From NCBI GenBank assembly GCA_003168255.1, contig PMSU01000036.1, positions 124,001 to 188,000 on the forward strand: a stretch of DNA of 64,000 bases. Reading direction: 5' to 3'. The translations under genes were made by a program, and so were the position numbers. The notes below the pieces were generated by a model. That model saw only the letters and a list, made by a program, of their open reading frames with translations, did not search any database and was not told the DNA's origin. This document shows positions 50,960 to 60,000 of the stretch, piece by piece. How positions within the stretch are numbered: position 1 is the first letter of the stretch; every line of letters begins with the position of its first letter. Source of the DNA: Actinomycetota bacterium (lineage in GTDB: Bacteria > Actinomycetota > Actinomycetes > Streptosporangiales > Streptosporangiaceae).

Positions 50960-51007
50960 GTGGCGCGCTCGGAGGGATTCGAACCCCCAACCTTCTGATC
51001 CGTAGTC
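50960..51007. repeat. attR core (48 bp)
   Basis: Identical to 36451-36498; lies in the 3' half of the tRNA gene. Confidence 0.92.
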
Positions 51008-51036
51008 AGATGCTCTATCCGTTGAGCTACGAGCGC
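50961..51036 (-). tRNA. tRNA-Arg (anticodon ACG)
   Basis: Cloverleaf fits on the minus strand: acceptor GCGCTCG/CGAGCGC, D-arm GCTC...GAGC, anticodon stem TCTGA/TCAGA with loop CTACGGA (ACG), T-arm with GGTTCGAAT, discriminator G and encoded CCA at 50961-50963. The 3' part is the att core of the integrated element, so the gene remains intact after integration. Confidence 0.95.
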
Positions 51037-51379
51037 CAGTCTTCAGTTATCTGACCTGCGACTTTGCAGGTTGTGCACTAAGCCAGCACACCCGCACAGC
51101 AGCGCAGGCGCCTGCGATTCGTTCTCGGGAACGCGCCCGATCACGGAGACAAGGATAGGGCACGTCGTGCACATGATGCACAGCGTGCGCCGGACGGCGG
51201 GCGGCAATCATGTGACGACGCCAGCTTCGTACACAGCGTCGTGCTGTCCGTCGACGGCGGGCGTGACGCTACCTGACACCTTGCCTGCGGGTAAGGCACC
51301 TGCAGGACAGACCACGCCGGGCCTGCCTGGCACTTAACGTATCCGGGCGCCGAGCCGGGGTCAGCGAGCCGGGCGGACG
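51037..51379. other. intergenic region after the island
   Basis: No supported gene; a short palindrome GTGCA-N5-TGCAC is at 51167-51181. Confidence 0.4.
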
Positions 51380-51389
51380 CTGGTCGTCC

Positions 51390-51590
51390 CGCCCCCGAAG
51401 GGGTCATCTGCGAGGCGATGCGGGTGAGCATGGCGCTTCCCAGCGAACCGATCGGACAGCCGCCGCAGCAGTTCAACTGGCGCTGGTGCTCGACAAGGAA
51501 ATCGCGCCATGCGCGCAGCCCTTCCAGGCTGTCGAGGTCGGCCAGCATCGGTTCCTGGCCACCGACGATGGTGTCGGCCCGCGCACCCCG
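51390..51590 (-). pseudogene. TetR regulator C-terminal fragment
   Basis: The minus strand reads TIVGGQEPMLADLDSLEGLRAWRDFLVEHQRQLNCCGGCPIGSLGSAMLTRIA. The G-G-C-P-I-G-S-L string after a LRAW-D helix is diagnostic of one TetR subgroup's ligand domain. No DNA-binding domain is present and the frame then loses similarity. Confidence 0.7.
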
Positions 51591-51633
51591 GCCTGATCAG
51601 CGAGCGCACCGGCGAGGGATCTGTCACCCGGAC

Positions 51634-52209
51634 TTACTCGCTACCCCACATCGGCGGCCCGCCTGGCGGTAGGGGTACGACAAAGGCGTTCAACAGGAAG
51701 GATATGAGGGTGTAGTAGCCGCAGAGCGAGACTAGTTCGATGACGCCGGTGTCCCCGAGGAGCTGCTGGGCGGCGTTGTACACGTCCTGGCTGACCCGTC
51801 CGGTCTCGGTGAGCTGCCGGGCGACCGCATAGACCGTCCGCTCGTCGTCGGCCTCGAACGCAGGCTCCTCGCCCCGGCCGATGGCGTCGACCACCGCATC
51901 GGCCACGCCGTGCTCACGGGCCATGCGGGCATGCGCCCACCACTCGAACTCGGCTTTCCATCGGGCGCCCACGGTGATGATGGCGACCTCCGACAACCGG
52001 CGCTCGATCGAGGTCCCGAACCGCAGCACACTGCCAAGCGAGGTCAGGTGCCGACCGACGTCGGGCGCGTGGACGAAGGCGTTGAAGGGCCCGATCAGGC
52101 CGCCCTGCTCGTTGACCAGCGCTGCACCTCGCGAGCCCACGACGCTGTCCCACACCTTCTGGCGCTCGGGGTCAAGGTCCTCATAGCGCAGGTAAGGAAG
52201 ACGACTCAC
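51634..52209 (-). CDS. carboxymuconolactone decarboxylase (AhpD-like) family protein
   Basis: A 191-aa helical protein. FGTSIERRLSEVAIITVGARWKAEFEWWAHARMAREHGV is the CMD-domain core, with E and H at the positions of the usual E..(C)..H, although the redox CxxC of AhpD is absent, so not a peroxidase reductant. The TetR remnant nearby may have regulated it. Confidence 0.88.
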   Translation of the reverse strand: MSRLPYLRYEDLDPERQKVWDSVVGSRGAALVNEQGGLIGPFNAFVHAPDVGRHLTSLGSVLRFGTSIERRLSEVAIITVGARWKAEFEWWAHARMAREHGVADAVVDAIGRGEEPAFEADDERTVYAVARQLTETGRVSQDVYNAAQQLLGDTGVIELVSLCGYYTLISFLLNAFVVPLPPGGPPMWGSE

Positions 52210-52388
52210 AGCAACACAATAGTGCTGAGAGAGCCGGAAAATTCTTCGAAGTATCTTCCGGCGCGGTGTCGATCTGGAGTCACGGCGTTCGACGCGTGGG
52301 CAAGAGAGAGTGGGCAGCGGTGAAGATCACCAGCCCAGACCGCTCTGGTCGCCACCGCGGCGTCCGGTCACCAGAAGGGAACAAGACA

Positions 52389-52724
52389 ATGCGATTCCTC
52401 GGATACACAATGGGCGATCCTTCGACCCCGATTGCGCCGCCGACCCCGGAACTCATGAACGAGATGGGCAAGTTCGTCGAGGAGGCCACCAAGGCGGGCG
52501 TCCTGCTCGCCACCGGCGGGCTCGCACCCGTCGAGGAGGCCATCAAGGTGACGCTCGCCGACGGGAAGTTCTCCGTGCTGGACGGGCCCTTCACCGAGGC
52601 CAAGGAACTGATCGGCGGCTGGGCGCTGATGGAGGTCCGCGACAGCGACGAAGCCGTCGAGTGGACAAAGCGATTCCTCAGCATCGTCGGTGAAGGCGAA
52701 AGCACGGTCCGGCAGGTCTACTGA
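52389..52724 (+). CDS. YCII/DGPF domain protein
   Basis: A 111-aa protein with the YCII core: VEEATKAGVLLATGGLAPVEEAIKVTLADGKFSVLDGPFTEAKELIGGWALMEVRDSDEAVEWTKRFL. The DGPF string is diagnostic. Genes of this type accompany ECF42 sigma factors, and one follows at 52935. GAAGGGAAC lies before ATG 52389. Confidence 0.9.
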   Translation: MRFLGYTMGDPSTPIAPPTPELMNEMGKFVEEATKAGVLLATGGLAPVEEAIKVTLADGKFSVLDGPFTEAKELIGGWALMEVRDSDEAVEWTKRFLSIVGEGESTVRQVY

Positions 52725-52934
52725 CCGTGATCGGCATGGCGGAGCCCGATCCAAACTCCGCCGATGTTGCCCCGCGGCAGCAGAACGTGGCCGGGTGGTG
52801 CTGGAGCCGCGAGCCCAGCGCCACCCGGATGGCCATGCCGCTGTTACTGACTTCCTCCTGCCCGGTCTCGCTGTTCACCGAAGCTCATCGCGGCAGGCAC
52901 CGACGGGATCCGGCTTGCTCCGGCGGCCCGATGG

Positions 52935-54239
52935 ATGGTGTCATCGGTTGTCGTGACGGCTTCGGAGACTCATGCAGCGATCGAGACCGTCATCCGGATG
53001 GAGTCAGCACGGCTCATAGCCGGACTCGCCCGCTACACCGGTGATGTCGGCCTAGCCGAGGAACTCGCCCAGGACGCCGTGGTCGCTGCCCTGGAACAGT
53101 GGCCTGAGTCGGGAGTTCCCCGCAATTCCGGTGCCTGGCTGATGACGGTCGCCAAGCGCCGGGCCATCGACCTGTTCCGGCGCAACCGGGAGCTACAGCA
53201 CAAGTACGCCCAGATCAGCCGTGCGCTTGAAGCTGAGGGGGACAGCGTCACCCCTGACTTCGACGGCGCCTTCTCCGACCACATCGATGACGACCTGCTG
53301 CGGCTCATCTTCACCGCCTGTCATCCGGTCCTTGCCGTGCAGGCGAGGGTCACGCTGACCCTGCGGCTGCTCGGCGGCCTGACCACCGCCGAGATCGCGC
53401 GCGCCTATCTTGCGCCGGAAGCGACGATCGCGCAGCGGATCGTCCGGGCCAAGAAGACCCTGGCCAAGGCACAGGTGCCATTCGAGGTGCCAGGCATCGA
53501 GGAGCGGCCAGCCCGCCTTTCCTCTGTCCTGGAAGTCATCTACCTCATCTTCAACGAGGGCTACTCAGCCACTGCCGGGGATGACTGGATGCGCCCGGCG
53601 CTCTGCGAGGACGCGCTGCGCCTCGGCCGTATCCTCGCCCAGCTCACCGCCGAGGAGCCGGAGGTACACGGGCTGGTAGCGCTGATGGAAATACAAGCAT
53701 CCCGGGTCCGCGCCCGCACCGGGCCCTCGGGAAAGCCGATCCTGCTGCTGGACCAGGACCGGCGCCGCTGGGATCGCTTGCTGATCAACCGTGGGCTGGC
53801 GGCCCTCGCCAGGGCGGAGCAACTCGGCGGGGAGCGCGGCCCTTATGCCCTCCAGGCCGCCATCGCCGCCTGCCATGGGCGCGCATTCCGGCCGGAGGAC
53901 ACAGACTGGGCGCGCATCACCAGCTTGTACGCCATCCTGGCCGGGGTAATGCCGTCCCCGGTGATCGAGCTGAACCGGGCGGTCGCGGTATCGATGGCGT
54001 ACGGGGCGCAGGCCGGCCTCGACCTGCTGGACACGCTCGCTGCCGAGCCTTCGCTGCAGGGATACCACCTGCTCCCTAGCGTGCGCGGGGATCTCCTGAT
54101 GAAGCTAGGGCGCCCGGACGAGGCGCGGGCGCAGTTCGAGCGCGCTGCCGCGCTGACCCTCAACACACCGGAACGGGAGCTATCCGCGGAGCGCGCTCGC
54201 GCGGCAGCGGCCCAGGCCTCCGGTGCCGGACCGGCGTGA
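52935..54239 (+). CDS. ECF42-type RNA polymerase sigma factor with C-terminal extension
   Basis: A 434-aa sigma factor. Regions 2 and 4 occupy residues 1-190 (ELAQDAVVAALEQWP, AWLMTVAKRRAIDLFRRN; LTTAEIARAYLAPEATIAQRIVRAKK) and a long helical, TPR-like extension follows (EERPARLSSVLEVIYLIFNEGY, then NRAVAVSMAYGAQAGLDLLDTL and RPDEARAQFERAAAL). This DUF6596-type extension defines ECF42, which typically lacks an anti-sigma and is linked to DGPF genes. Two ATGs lie close together; 52935 is in frame. Confidence 0.92.
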   Translation: MVSSVVVTASETHAAIETVIRMESARLIAGLARYTGDVGLAEELAQDAVVAALEQWPESGVPRNSGAWLMTVAKRRAIDLFRRNRELQHKYAQISRALEAEGDSVTPDFDGAFSDHIDDDLLRLIFTACHPVLAVQARVTLTLRLLGGLTTAEIARAYLAPEATIAQRIVRAKKTLAKAQVPFEVPGIEERPARLSSVLEVIYLIFNEGYSATAGDDWMRPALCEDALRLGRILAQLTAEEPEVHGLVALMEIQASRVRARTGPSGKPILLLDQDRRRWDRLLINRGLAALARAEQLGGERGPYALQAAIAACHGRAFRPEDTDWARITSLYAILAGVMPSPVIELNRAVAVSMAYGAQAGLDLLDTLAAEPSLQGYHLLPSVRGDLLMKLGRPDEARAQFERAAALTLNTPERELSAERARAAAAQASGAGPA

Positions 54240-54335
54240 CGCCAGAATCGCGGCCGTGCCGCGCCGGTTATGGGACGCGGCAGATCGCCTAAAACTCGCT
54301 CGACGCGCGGACCGCAGCCGACGTTCAATGACCGC

Positions 54336-54821
54336 ATGCAGATCGCCCCGATGACGCTGGCCCATGCGGCCGACATCGTCACCTGGCGCTACGCCGCACC
54401 GTATGACTGCTATGACATGACGAGCGCCGACGCTGCCTTCCTCACGAGCCCGACCAGCGGCTTCTTTGCGCTCACCGACGCAACCGGGCTCATCGGCTAC
54501 CGCTCTTTCGGCGCTGACGGCCAGGTGCCGGGTGGCGAGTATGACGGATCCGCGCTCGATACCGGCGGTGGCCTGCGCCCCGATCTCACCGGGAAAGGGC
54601 TAGGCCGCGAAGCCATCCAGACAGGCCTGGACTTCGGGCGACACCTACTGGCCCCGGCAGCGTTCCGAGTTACCATCGCCACCTTCAACGTCCGGGCACA
54701 ACGCGTGGTCGAGGCGCTCGGCTTCCGCAACGTCGGCCGCTTCCAGGCGCTGGCCGATGGCCGGAGCTACGAGATGCTGATTCGGCCAGAGTCAGCCCCA
54801 TGTGACAATCTTGCGGAGTGA
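54336..54821 (+). CDS. GNAT family N-acetyltransferase
   Basis: A 161-aa acetyltransferase: MTLAHAADIVTWRYAAPYDCYDM, GGGLRPDLTGKGLGREAIQTGLDFGR as the acetyl-CoA loop and FRVTIATFNVRAQRVVEALGFRNVGRF. This is the group with an early WRY-PY-Y motif. Its stop lies 4 bp before the next ATG, forming a short operon with the DUF1089-like gene. Confidence 0.9.
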   Translation: MQIAPMTLAHAADIVTWRYAAPYDCYDMTSADAAFLTSPTSGFFALTDATGLIGYRSFGADGQVPGGEYDGSALDTGGGLRPDLTGKGLGREAIQTGLDFGRHLLAPAAFRVTIATFNVRAQRVVEALGFRNVGRFQALADGRSYEMLIRPESAPCDNLAE

Positions 54822-54823
54822 TC

Positions 54824-55279
54824 ATGACCGCGCGAACCCTTCTCTGGCGCGGGCTCGACGCACCCAGGATGGAGATCGTGCACGTCAAGAGCCTTGATCG
54901 TGCGCACGGTACCCAGATCGGCGTCACATACGAACTGCGCTGGCGACTCGAGGGCCCGGTGCTCGACCTCGAGGTGACCGGCGGCCCCGCCGCCCGTGTC
55001 GAGCTCGGCGACGCGGACTTCTTCGACCTGCACCATTCGGCGTTCTTCAATTCCCTGCCGGTCGCCCGCGACGGTCTCCTTGAGCCCGGCCCTGCCCGCG
55101 CGTACACGATGTGCTTTGTCCGCGTCCCCGAGCTGACCGCGGACCGCGCGTGGCAGCGGTACGAGCCGCTGGGGAACCGGACAGTGCACTACAGTTCGAG
55201 CGGCTTCGAGGCCGACATCAGCTTCGATGATGACGGCTTCGTCACCATCTACCAGGACTATCTCGAGCGGGTCGGGTGA
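54824..55279 (+). CDS. putative glycolipid-binding (DUF1089) family protein
   Basis: A 151-aa beta-rich protein: RTLLWRGLDAPRMEIVHV, GVTYELRWRLEG, DLEVTGG, DFFDLHHSAFFNSLPVARDGLL, TMCFVRVPELTADRAWQRYEPLG and VHYSSSGFEADISFDDDGFVTIYQDYLER, which follow the order of the DUF1089 (YeeV-like, glycolipid-binding) family. GTG 54818 is an alternative start. Function in this organism unknown. Confidence 0.8.
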   Translation: MTARTLLWRGLDAPRMEIVHVKSLDRAHGTQIGVTYELRWRLEGPVLDLEVTGGPAARVELGDADFFDLHHSAFFNSLPVARDGLLEPGPARAYTMCFVRVPELTADRAWQRYEPLGNRTVHYSSSGFEADISFDDDGFVTIYQDYLERVG

Positions 55280-55283
55280 CGAC

Positions 55284-56027
55284 ATGCTGATCAAGGCCTG
55301 CCTGAACGGCGGCACGACCCGGCAGCAGCACCCGGCCGTGCCGCGCACACCGGCAGAACTCGCGGCCGACGCACTGGAGGCGGCGCGCGCCGGCGCGGGC
55401 GCCATCCACGTCCATCCGCGCGACGCCTCCGGCAACGAGACCCTGGAGGCGGAGCCCGTGCTCGCGGCCGTCCGCGCCATCCGGGCCGCGGTCCCGGATG
55501 TCCCCGTCGGGGTGACGACAGGAATCTGGGCGGTCGAGGGTGACCCGGCGCGCAGGATGGTTCTGGTGTCCGGCTGGACCGGTGACGACCGGCCGGATTT
55601 CGCATCGGTCAACCTTTCCGAGCCGGGCGCCAATGAGCTGGCCGCGAGCCTGAGCGGGCTCGGGATCGCGGTCGAGGCCGGCATCTGGACGGCTGATGAT
55701 GCCGAACGGCTGGCGGCAAGCAACTTCGGCCGCAAAGTGATCCGGGTCCTGATCGAGCCGAGTGAGAGCTCCCCCGACGCTGCGGTCGCCACGGCGGCGC
55801 AGGTGGAGGAGGCGCTCGACCGGCACGATCTCCACGCGCCGCGCGTCCATCATGGATACGGGATCGCTACCTGGCATGTCATTCGCGCCGCCATCCGGCT
55901 CGGCCCCGACGTCCGGGTCGGGCTCGAAGACACGGTGGTGCTGCCCGACGGCCAGCCCGCCAGCGGGAATGGCGAGTTGGTCGCCGTCGCGATCCGCCTC
56001 GCGGCCGACGCTGGGCACCAGTTCTGA
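55284..56027 (+). CDS. BKACE-type (beta-keto acid cleavage) family protein
   Basis: A 247-aa TIM-barrel protein: LIKACLNGGTTRQQHPAVP, ADALEAARAGAGAIHVHPRDASGNETLEAE (zinc ligands in IHVHPR), VGVTTGIWA, SVNLSEPGANELAASL and VRVGLEDTVVLPDGQPASGNGELV. The barrel is about 50 residues shorter than typical 3-keto-5-aminohexanoate cleavage enzymes, but the active-site strings are kept. Five bases after the previous gene, so co-transcribed. Confidence 0.85.
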   Translation: MLIKACLNGGTTRQQHPAVPRTPAELAADALEAARAGAGAIHVHPRDASGNETLEAEPVLAAVRAIRAAVPDVPVGVTTGIWAVEGDPARRMVLVSGWTGDDRPDFASVNLSEPGANELAASLSGLGIAVEAGIWTADDAERLAASNFGRKVIRVLIEPSESSPDAAVATAAQVEEALDRHDLHAPRVHHGYGIATWHVIRAAIRLGPDVRVGLEDTVVLPDGQPASGNGELVAVAIRLAADAGHQF

Positions 56028-56047
56028 CGGCGAATCCGGGGCGGCAT

Positions 56048-56590
56048 TCACCGGGCGCGGGCCACGCCGTCCGGGCCTGGGGCGGCCGCGAGGACGCAGA
56101 TCACTGGCGGGTTGAGGGGGAGGGTCTCGGTGCTCATCTGCGTGAAGCCGGCGCTCCGCAGCAGGTTCTCGACCTCATCGGCGGCGCTGCGGGACGTGCC
56201 CGCCGTGGCGCCGGGGCAGCGGGGCTGGGATGCGATGGCGATGCGCCCGCCGGGTGCGAGCCGCCGGCGCAGCTCGGCGAGCCGTTCGGCGGCCGCGGGC
56301 CAGAACCCGAGGGAGTTGACGGCGAGGATAGCGTCGAAGGGGCCGTCGAGGGCGGCCGGAAGCTGATCGACCGGTGCATGGATCAGGGTGACCCGGCCGG
56401 CCCGGATGGCGGCAGCGTTGCGCCTGGACGCCTGCCGGAGCATCACGCCGGAATGGTCGACGCCATACACGTGACCTGCGCCGGCGCGGATCAGTTCCGC
56501 GACCGCGAGGCCGGGGCCGAAGCCGATCTCAAGGACACGGTCGGCGGGCTGCACACCGAGCAGCGAGACCGCCCAGCCGTTGCCCTGCGC
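56048..56590 (-). pseudogene. SAM-dependent methyltransferase lacking its N-terminus
   Basis: The minus strand from about 56585 reads GWAVSLLGVQPADRVLEIGFGPGLAVAELI, VYGVDHSGVMLRQASRRN, APVDQLPAALDGPFDAILAVNSLGFW and ELRRRLAPGGRIAIASQPRC: a methyltransferase from motif I to the end. The family's first 25-30 residues (with start) are missing; upstream the frame merges with sequence antisense to the MerR remnant. Confidence 0.75.
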
Positions 56591-56986
56591 TACTACGAAC
56601 AACTCGGCCTGCTCCCCGCGCCGACCAGGATCTCCGGGCAGCGCCGCTACCCCGAATCGGCGGCCAGGCTCGTCGCCGCCATCCTGCTCTACAGCGACGC
56701 GGGGTTCACCCTCGCCGAGCAGAAAGCCCTCATGGCACCGCGCGCGGACACGCCCGACTGGAGAGAGTTCGCACAGCGCAAGCTCGCGGAACTCGACGAG
56801 CAGATCGCCTGGGCGCAGGCCGCCCGCGAGGCCATCAGGCACGGGCTGCGCTGCCCCCACGAGGACATCACGCAATGCCCCAACTTCAACGCCGACATCA
56901 CCGCCCGTCTCGCCGGCCAGCCACTGTCACAATCCCACCAGCAGTTGCACGGCCAACGGTTCCACGAGGCGCCAGCCAGCTTCTAG
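56575..56986 (+). pseudogene. MerR family regulator lacking its first HTH helices
   Basis: From 56575 the plus strand reads VALRYYEQLGLLPAPTRISGQRRYPESAARLVAAILLYSDAGFTLAEQKALM, the second half of a MerR winged helix, then a helical effector domain ending CPHEDITQCPNF. The MRI(G/S)ELA...GV part with the start codon is gone. Divergent from the methyltransferase remnant; both lost their 5' ends at the same place. Confidence 0.75.
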
Positions 56987-57034
56987 CGAGTAACGGCTAC
57001 CGCTCATCTAAACCTGATCCCTGCAACACTCCGG

Positions 57035-60000
57035 TCAGCCGGGTGCCATGTCCACGAACCGGCTGTAGTGGCCCTGGAAGGCGACCGTCACGGTCGCAGT
57101 GGGCCCGTTCCTGTGCTTGGCCACGACCAAGTCAGCCTCGCCAGCCCGCGGCGACTCCCGCTCGTAGGCATCTTCGCGATGCAGCAAGATGACCATGTCA
57201 GCGTCCTGCTCGATACTGTTGTGCGCCAGAACCCCATCGGCGATGAAGTTATGCGTCTTCTTCACAGTCGCGTCGTAGACGGGCTGCGGACCGAGAGCCT
57301 CGATGGCCACTACCCGGTCCCAGTAGATGTCACTGCTCGCCGCTTCCCTGAGCACAGCGGAATCCAGCGCATCCGCGCAGCGCAAGAGCCGTTCTCGTGA
57401 CGGACAGCTCTTGTAGAGGGTGGACCCGCAGTAGTGAGTGTGTATCGCCGCCTGTAGCTGGCGTTCTGACAGGCCAGCACGAGTGCGCTCGGCTTTGACG
57501 AGACTCCAGACCTCAATCGGCAGCGTATCCGCGTTCGTGTTGACCGACCGCCCGTCAAGGAAAGCGAGCAGCTCACCCACCAACTCTCCGCGCGCGCCAT
57601 GGACGCCGACCTCTCGGCAGAACGTCCGCAGGCTAGGGCCGTCAGCAACAATGACGTGAAAGTTGGACCGGTATCCGGGCTTCGTCACCCGCCGGATGCG
57701 CGCGACGATTCCAAAGCGGGCGAGCAATAGCGCGACCCCTTGGGCGAGTTCGCTGCTCGACGACGAGTAGTAGACCTTTGGCCCTGTCTTGGTCCGCGGA
57801 ACCGTCACATTTCCGTCGGCCGCCCACAGATGCCGCAGGAAGATGGCGACCTCTGCGTTGCTCGCTGAATACAACGCAGCAGGGATCCGCTTCTGGTATG
57901 ACCGCAGGTCAGATATCCCCAGTTCGATGAACCAGGTATGCAACGGATTGAGCCGCCCGCGGGCGCATCTATACGGCGCGGGCAGGTAGACGTGGGACCA
58001 CGTACCCTGCGGAACTCGCCTCGGAGTGATGCCGAACTCTGCCGCCGCAGTCTCCACGAAGGCCAGATTGGCTTCGTCGGCCGACGTGTAGTGAACGGGC
58101 TGCTTGCGCAGCACGCATCCGTCACCGATGAGATGCGCCAGGAGACCCAGCCGGTGCTCTGACCAGCCGAGACCGGGACTGATGGGTTCCGGGATACGAC
58201 GCGGTATGCCAAGGCGGTCGCCGACGGTCAGCTCTTCCAGCGGCGTCCATCCTTCGAAGGTGAGGAATGGGTGATTGCCCGAAGCCTTGACTTCACGGCC
58301 GGACGCCAGCCGCAACCGGTAGACGTCTTTGACGCCGGACGGGAACACGTCGGTGATAGGCGACGCCACGAGGCGCCGATGCTGATCGATGGACCAGACG
58401 AGAACGTCCTGGTGACCGTCGCGCAGCAGTTCAGCGAAGGTGACCGGTGCACCAGTATCCGCGCGAAGCAGTGCCGTGTCCGCCGTCATGCACCCGCTTT
58501 CACGCAGGTCAGAGAGCATGGGGCGCTTGTCCTGCCGTTGCTCGGGACCGCGGTTCAGCTGCGAGACGGCGATCACAGGAACCTCGAGCTCCTTGGCTAG
58601 CAGCTTGAGGGACCTGGACATCTCCGACACTTCCTGCTGCCTGTTCTCCACCCGCTTGGGCGAGCTCATCAGCTGTAGGTAGTCGATGATCACCATGCGC
58701 AGGTCGTGACGCTGCTTCAGCCGCCGGCACTTGGACCGGATCTCCATCATCGACATGTTCGGCGAATCGTCGATGAACAGCGGCGCATCCGCCACCTCGC
58801 TCATCCGCCGGGCCAGCCGGGTCCAGTCTTCGTCGCTCAGCTGGCCGGTCCGCATGGTGTGCAGCGGCACCCGCGCCTCGGCCGACAGCAGCCGCATGGT
58901 GATCTCATTGCGGCTCATCTCCAGGCTGAAGATCACGGTTGCCATGCCGTGCTGCACCGACGCGGCCCGCGCGAGGTCAAGCGCCAGGGTCGAGTTGTGC
59001 GTCGGTATCCACGAGCGGCTGGCCAGGTAGAGCCCGTCGGGGCTGCTCACCTGCACGCACCTGACCGGCACGGACGACACCGGCCGCACGTCCGCGATGT
59101 GCCTGCGCAGGCTGCCCGGCGATGCCTGGCAAGCCTGCCTGGCCAGCTTCCTCGGCAGCCGGAACACCTTGTCCGCCGGGGTGAACGCGACCGTGTAGCA
59201 CGCTGTGGGATCGCCAGCCGCCGGCGCCGTCATCGTCGCCTGGTAGCCCAGGCTGAGCACGAGCTCCCTGGTGCCGGCCGCCAGCCGCTCGCCGGCGGTC
59301 GCGAACACGACGCTGCCATCGGCAGCCACCTCCCCAAGGGCGTCGAGCAGGCCGGCCAGCAGGCAGCGCCGCTGCGTCTCGCTTGCCCTCAGGTACCCGG
59401 CCGGGATGTGCCTGTCACCCAGTACCCCGAGCCTTCGCAGAACCTCCGTTACCGTGCGGTCGCCACCCTGATCTGGCCGGCCGTCGGCGATCGAGTAATG
59501 GCCGTCACCGTTCGGAAGGGGAATGACCTGGAGTCCCTCGCTCTCGATGGCGAGAACCACCTCTGGATCCGTGATGATGATCCTGGCCGAGTCATCAGCC
59601 CCTGCGCCGAGCCAGCCACCAAGCGCGTATGGCGGCAGCGGCAGGCAACGCTCGGCCAGCCCGGCGGGCCGCGCGACCGGAACCGAGTAGCCGGCCGACC
59701 CGCCGCCGGGACCGCGCAACGCCGCCGCGAGCTGCTCGGTAGTCCGCAGGGTCACCGGCTGATGGCTGCCGCCGCGGGGTGGGGCGATCTGCCACTGGTG
59801 CTGAGCGTCCGCGACGATCCGTGTGCCGTCGCCAAACTCGACCTCGTAACACGGCCGGTCATGCATGACCTCGGTGGCGGCGACCACAGTGGTGGGCCTG
59901 CCATCGGCGCCGATCAGCTGGTCGCCGGCCGCGACCTCGCCCATCGTCGTCCAGCCGTCCGGCGTCGGCAGCGGGGTGTCAAGCGCCAGCGCCTTGCCCA

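Larger units (their letters stand above)
36451..50963. mobile_element. 14.5-kb tRNA-Arg-integrated element (AICE-like) with phage tail gene
   Basis: Bounded by an exact 48-bp direct repeat at 36451-36498 and 50960-51007; the right copy lies in tRNA-Arg(ACG). Inside, an intact integrase, repressor, excisionase, replication-type ATPase and FtsK-like translocase match actinomycete integrative conjugative elements. A tape-measure protein and a small virion-type protein are added. Core-to-core length 14,509 bp. Confidence 0.88.
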
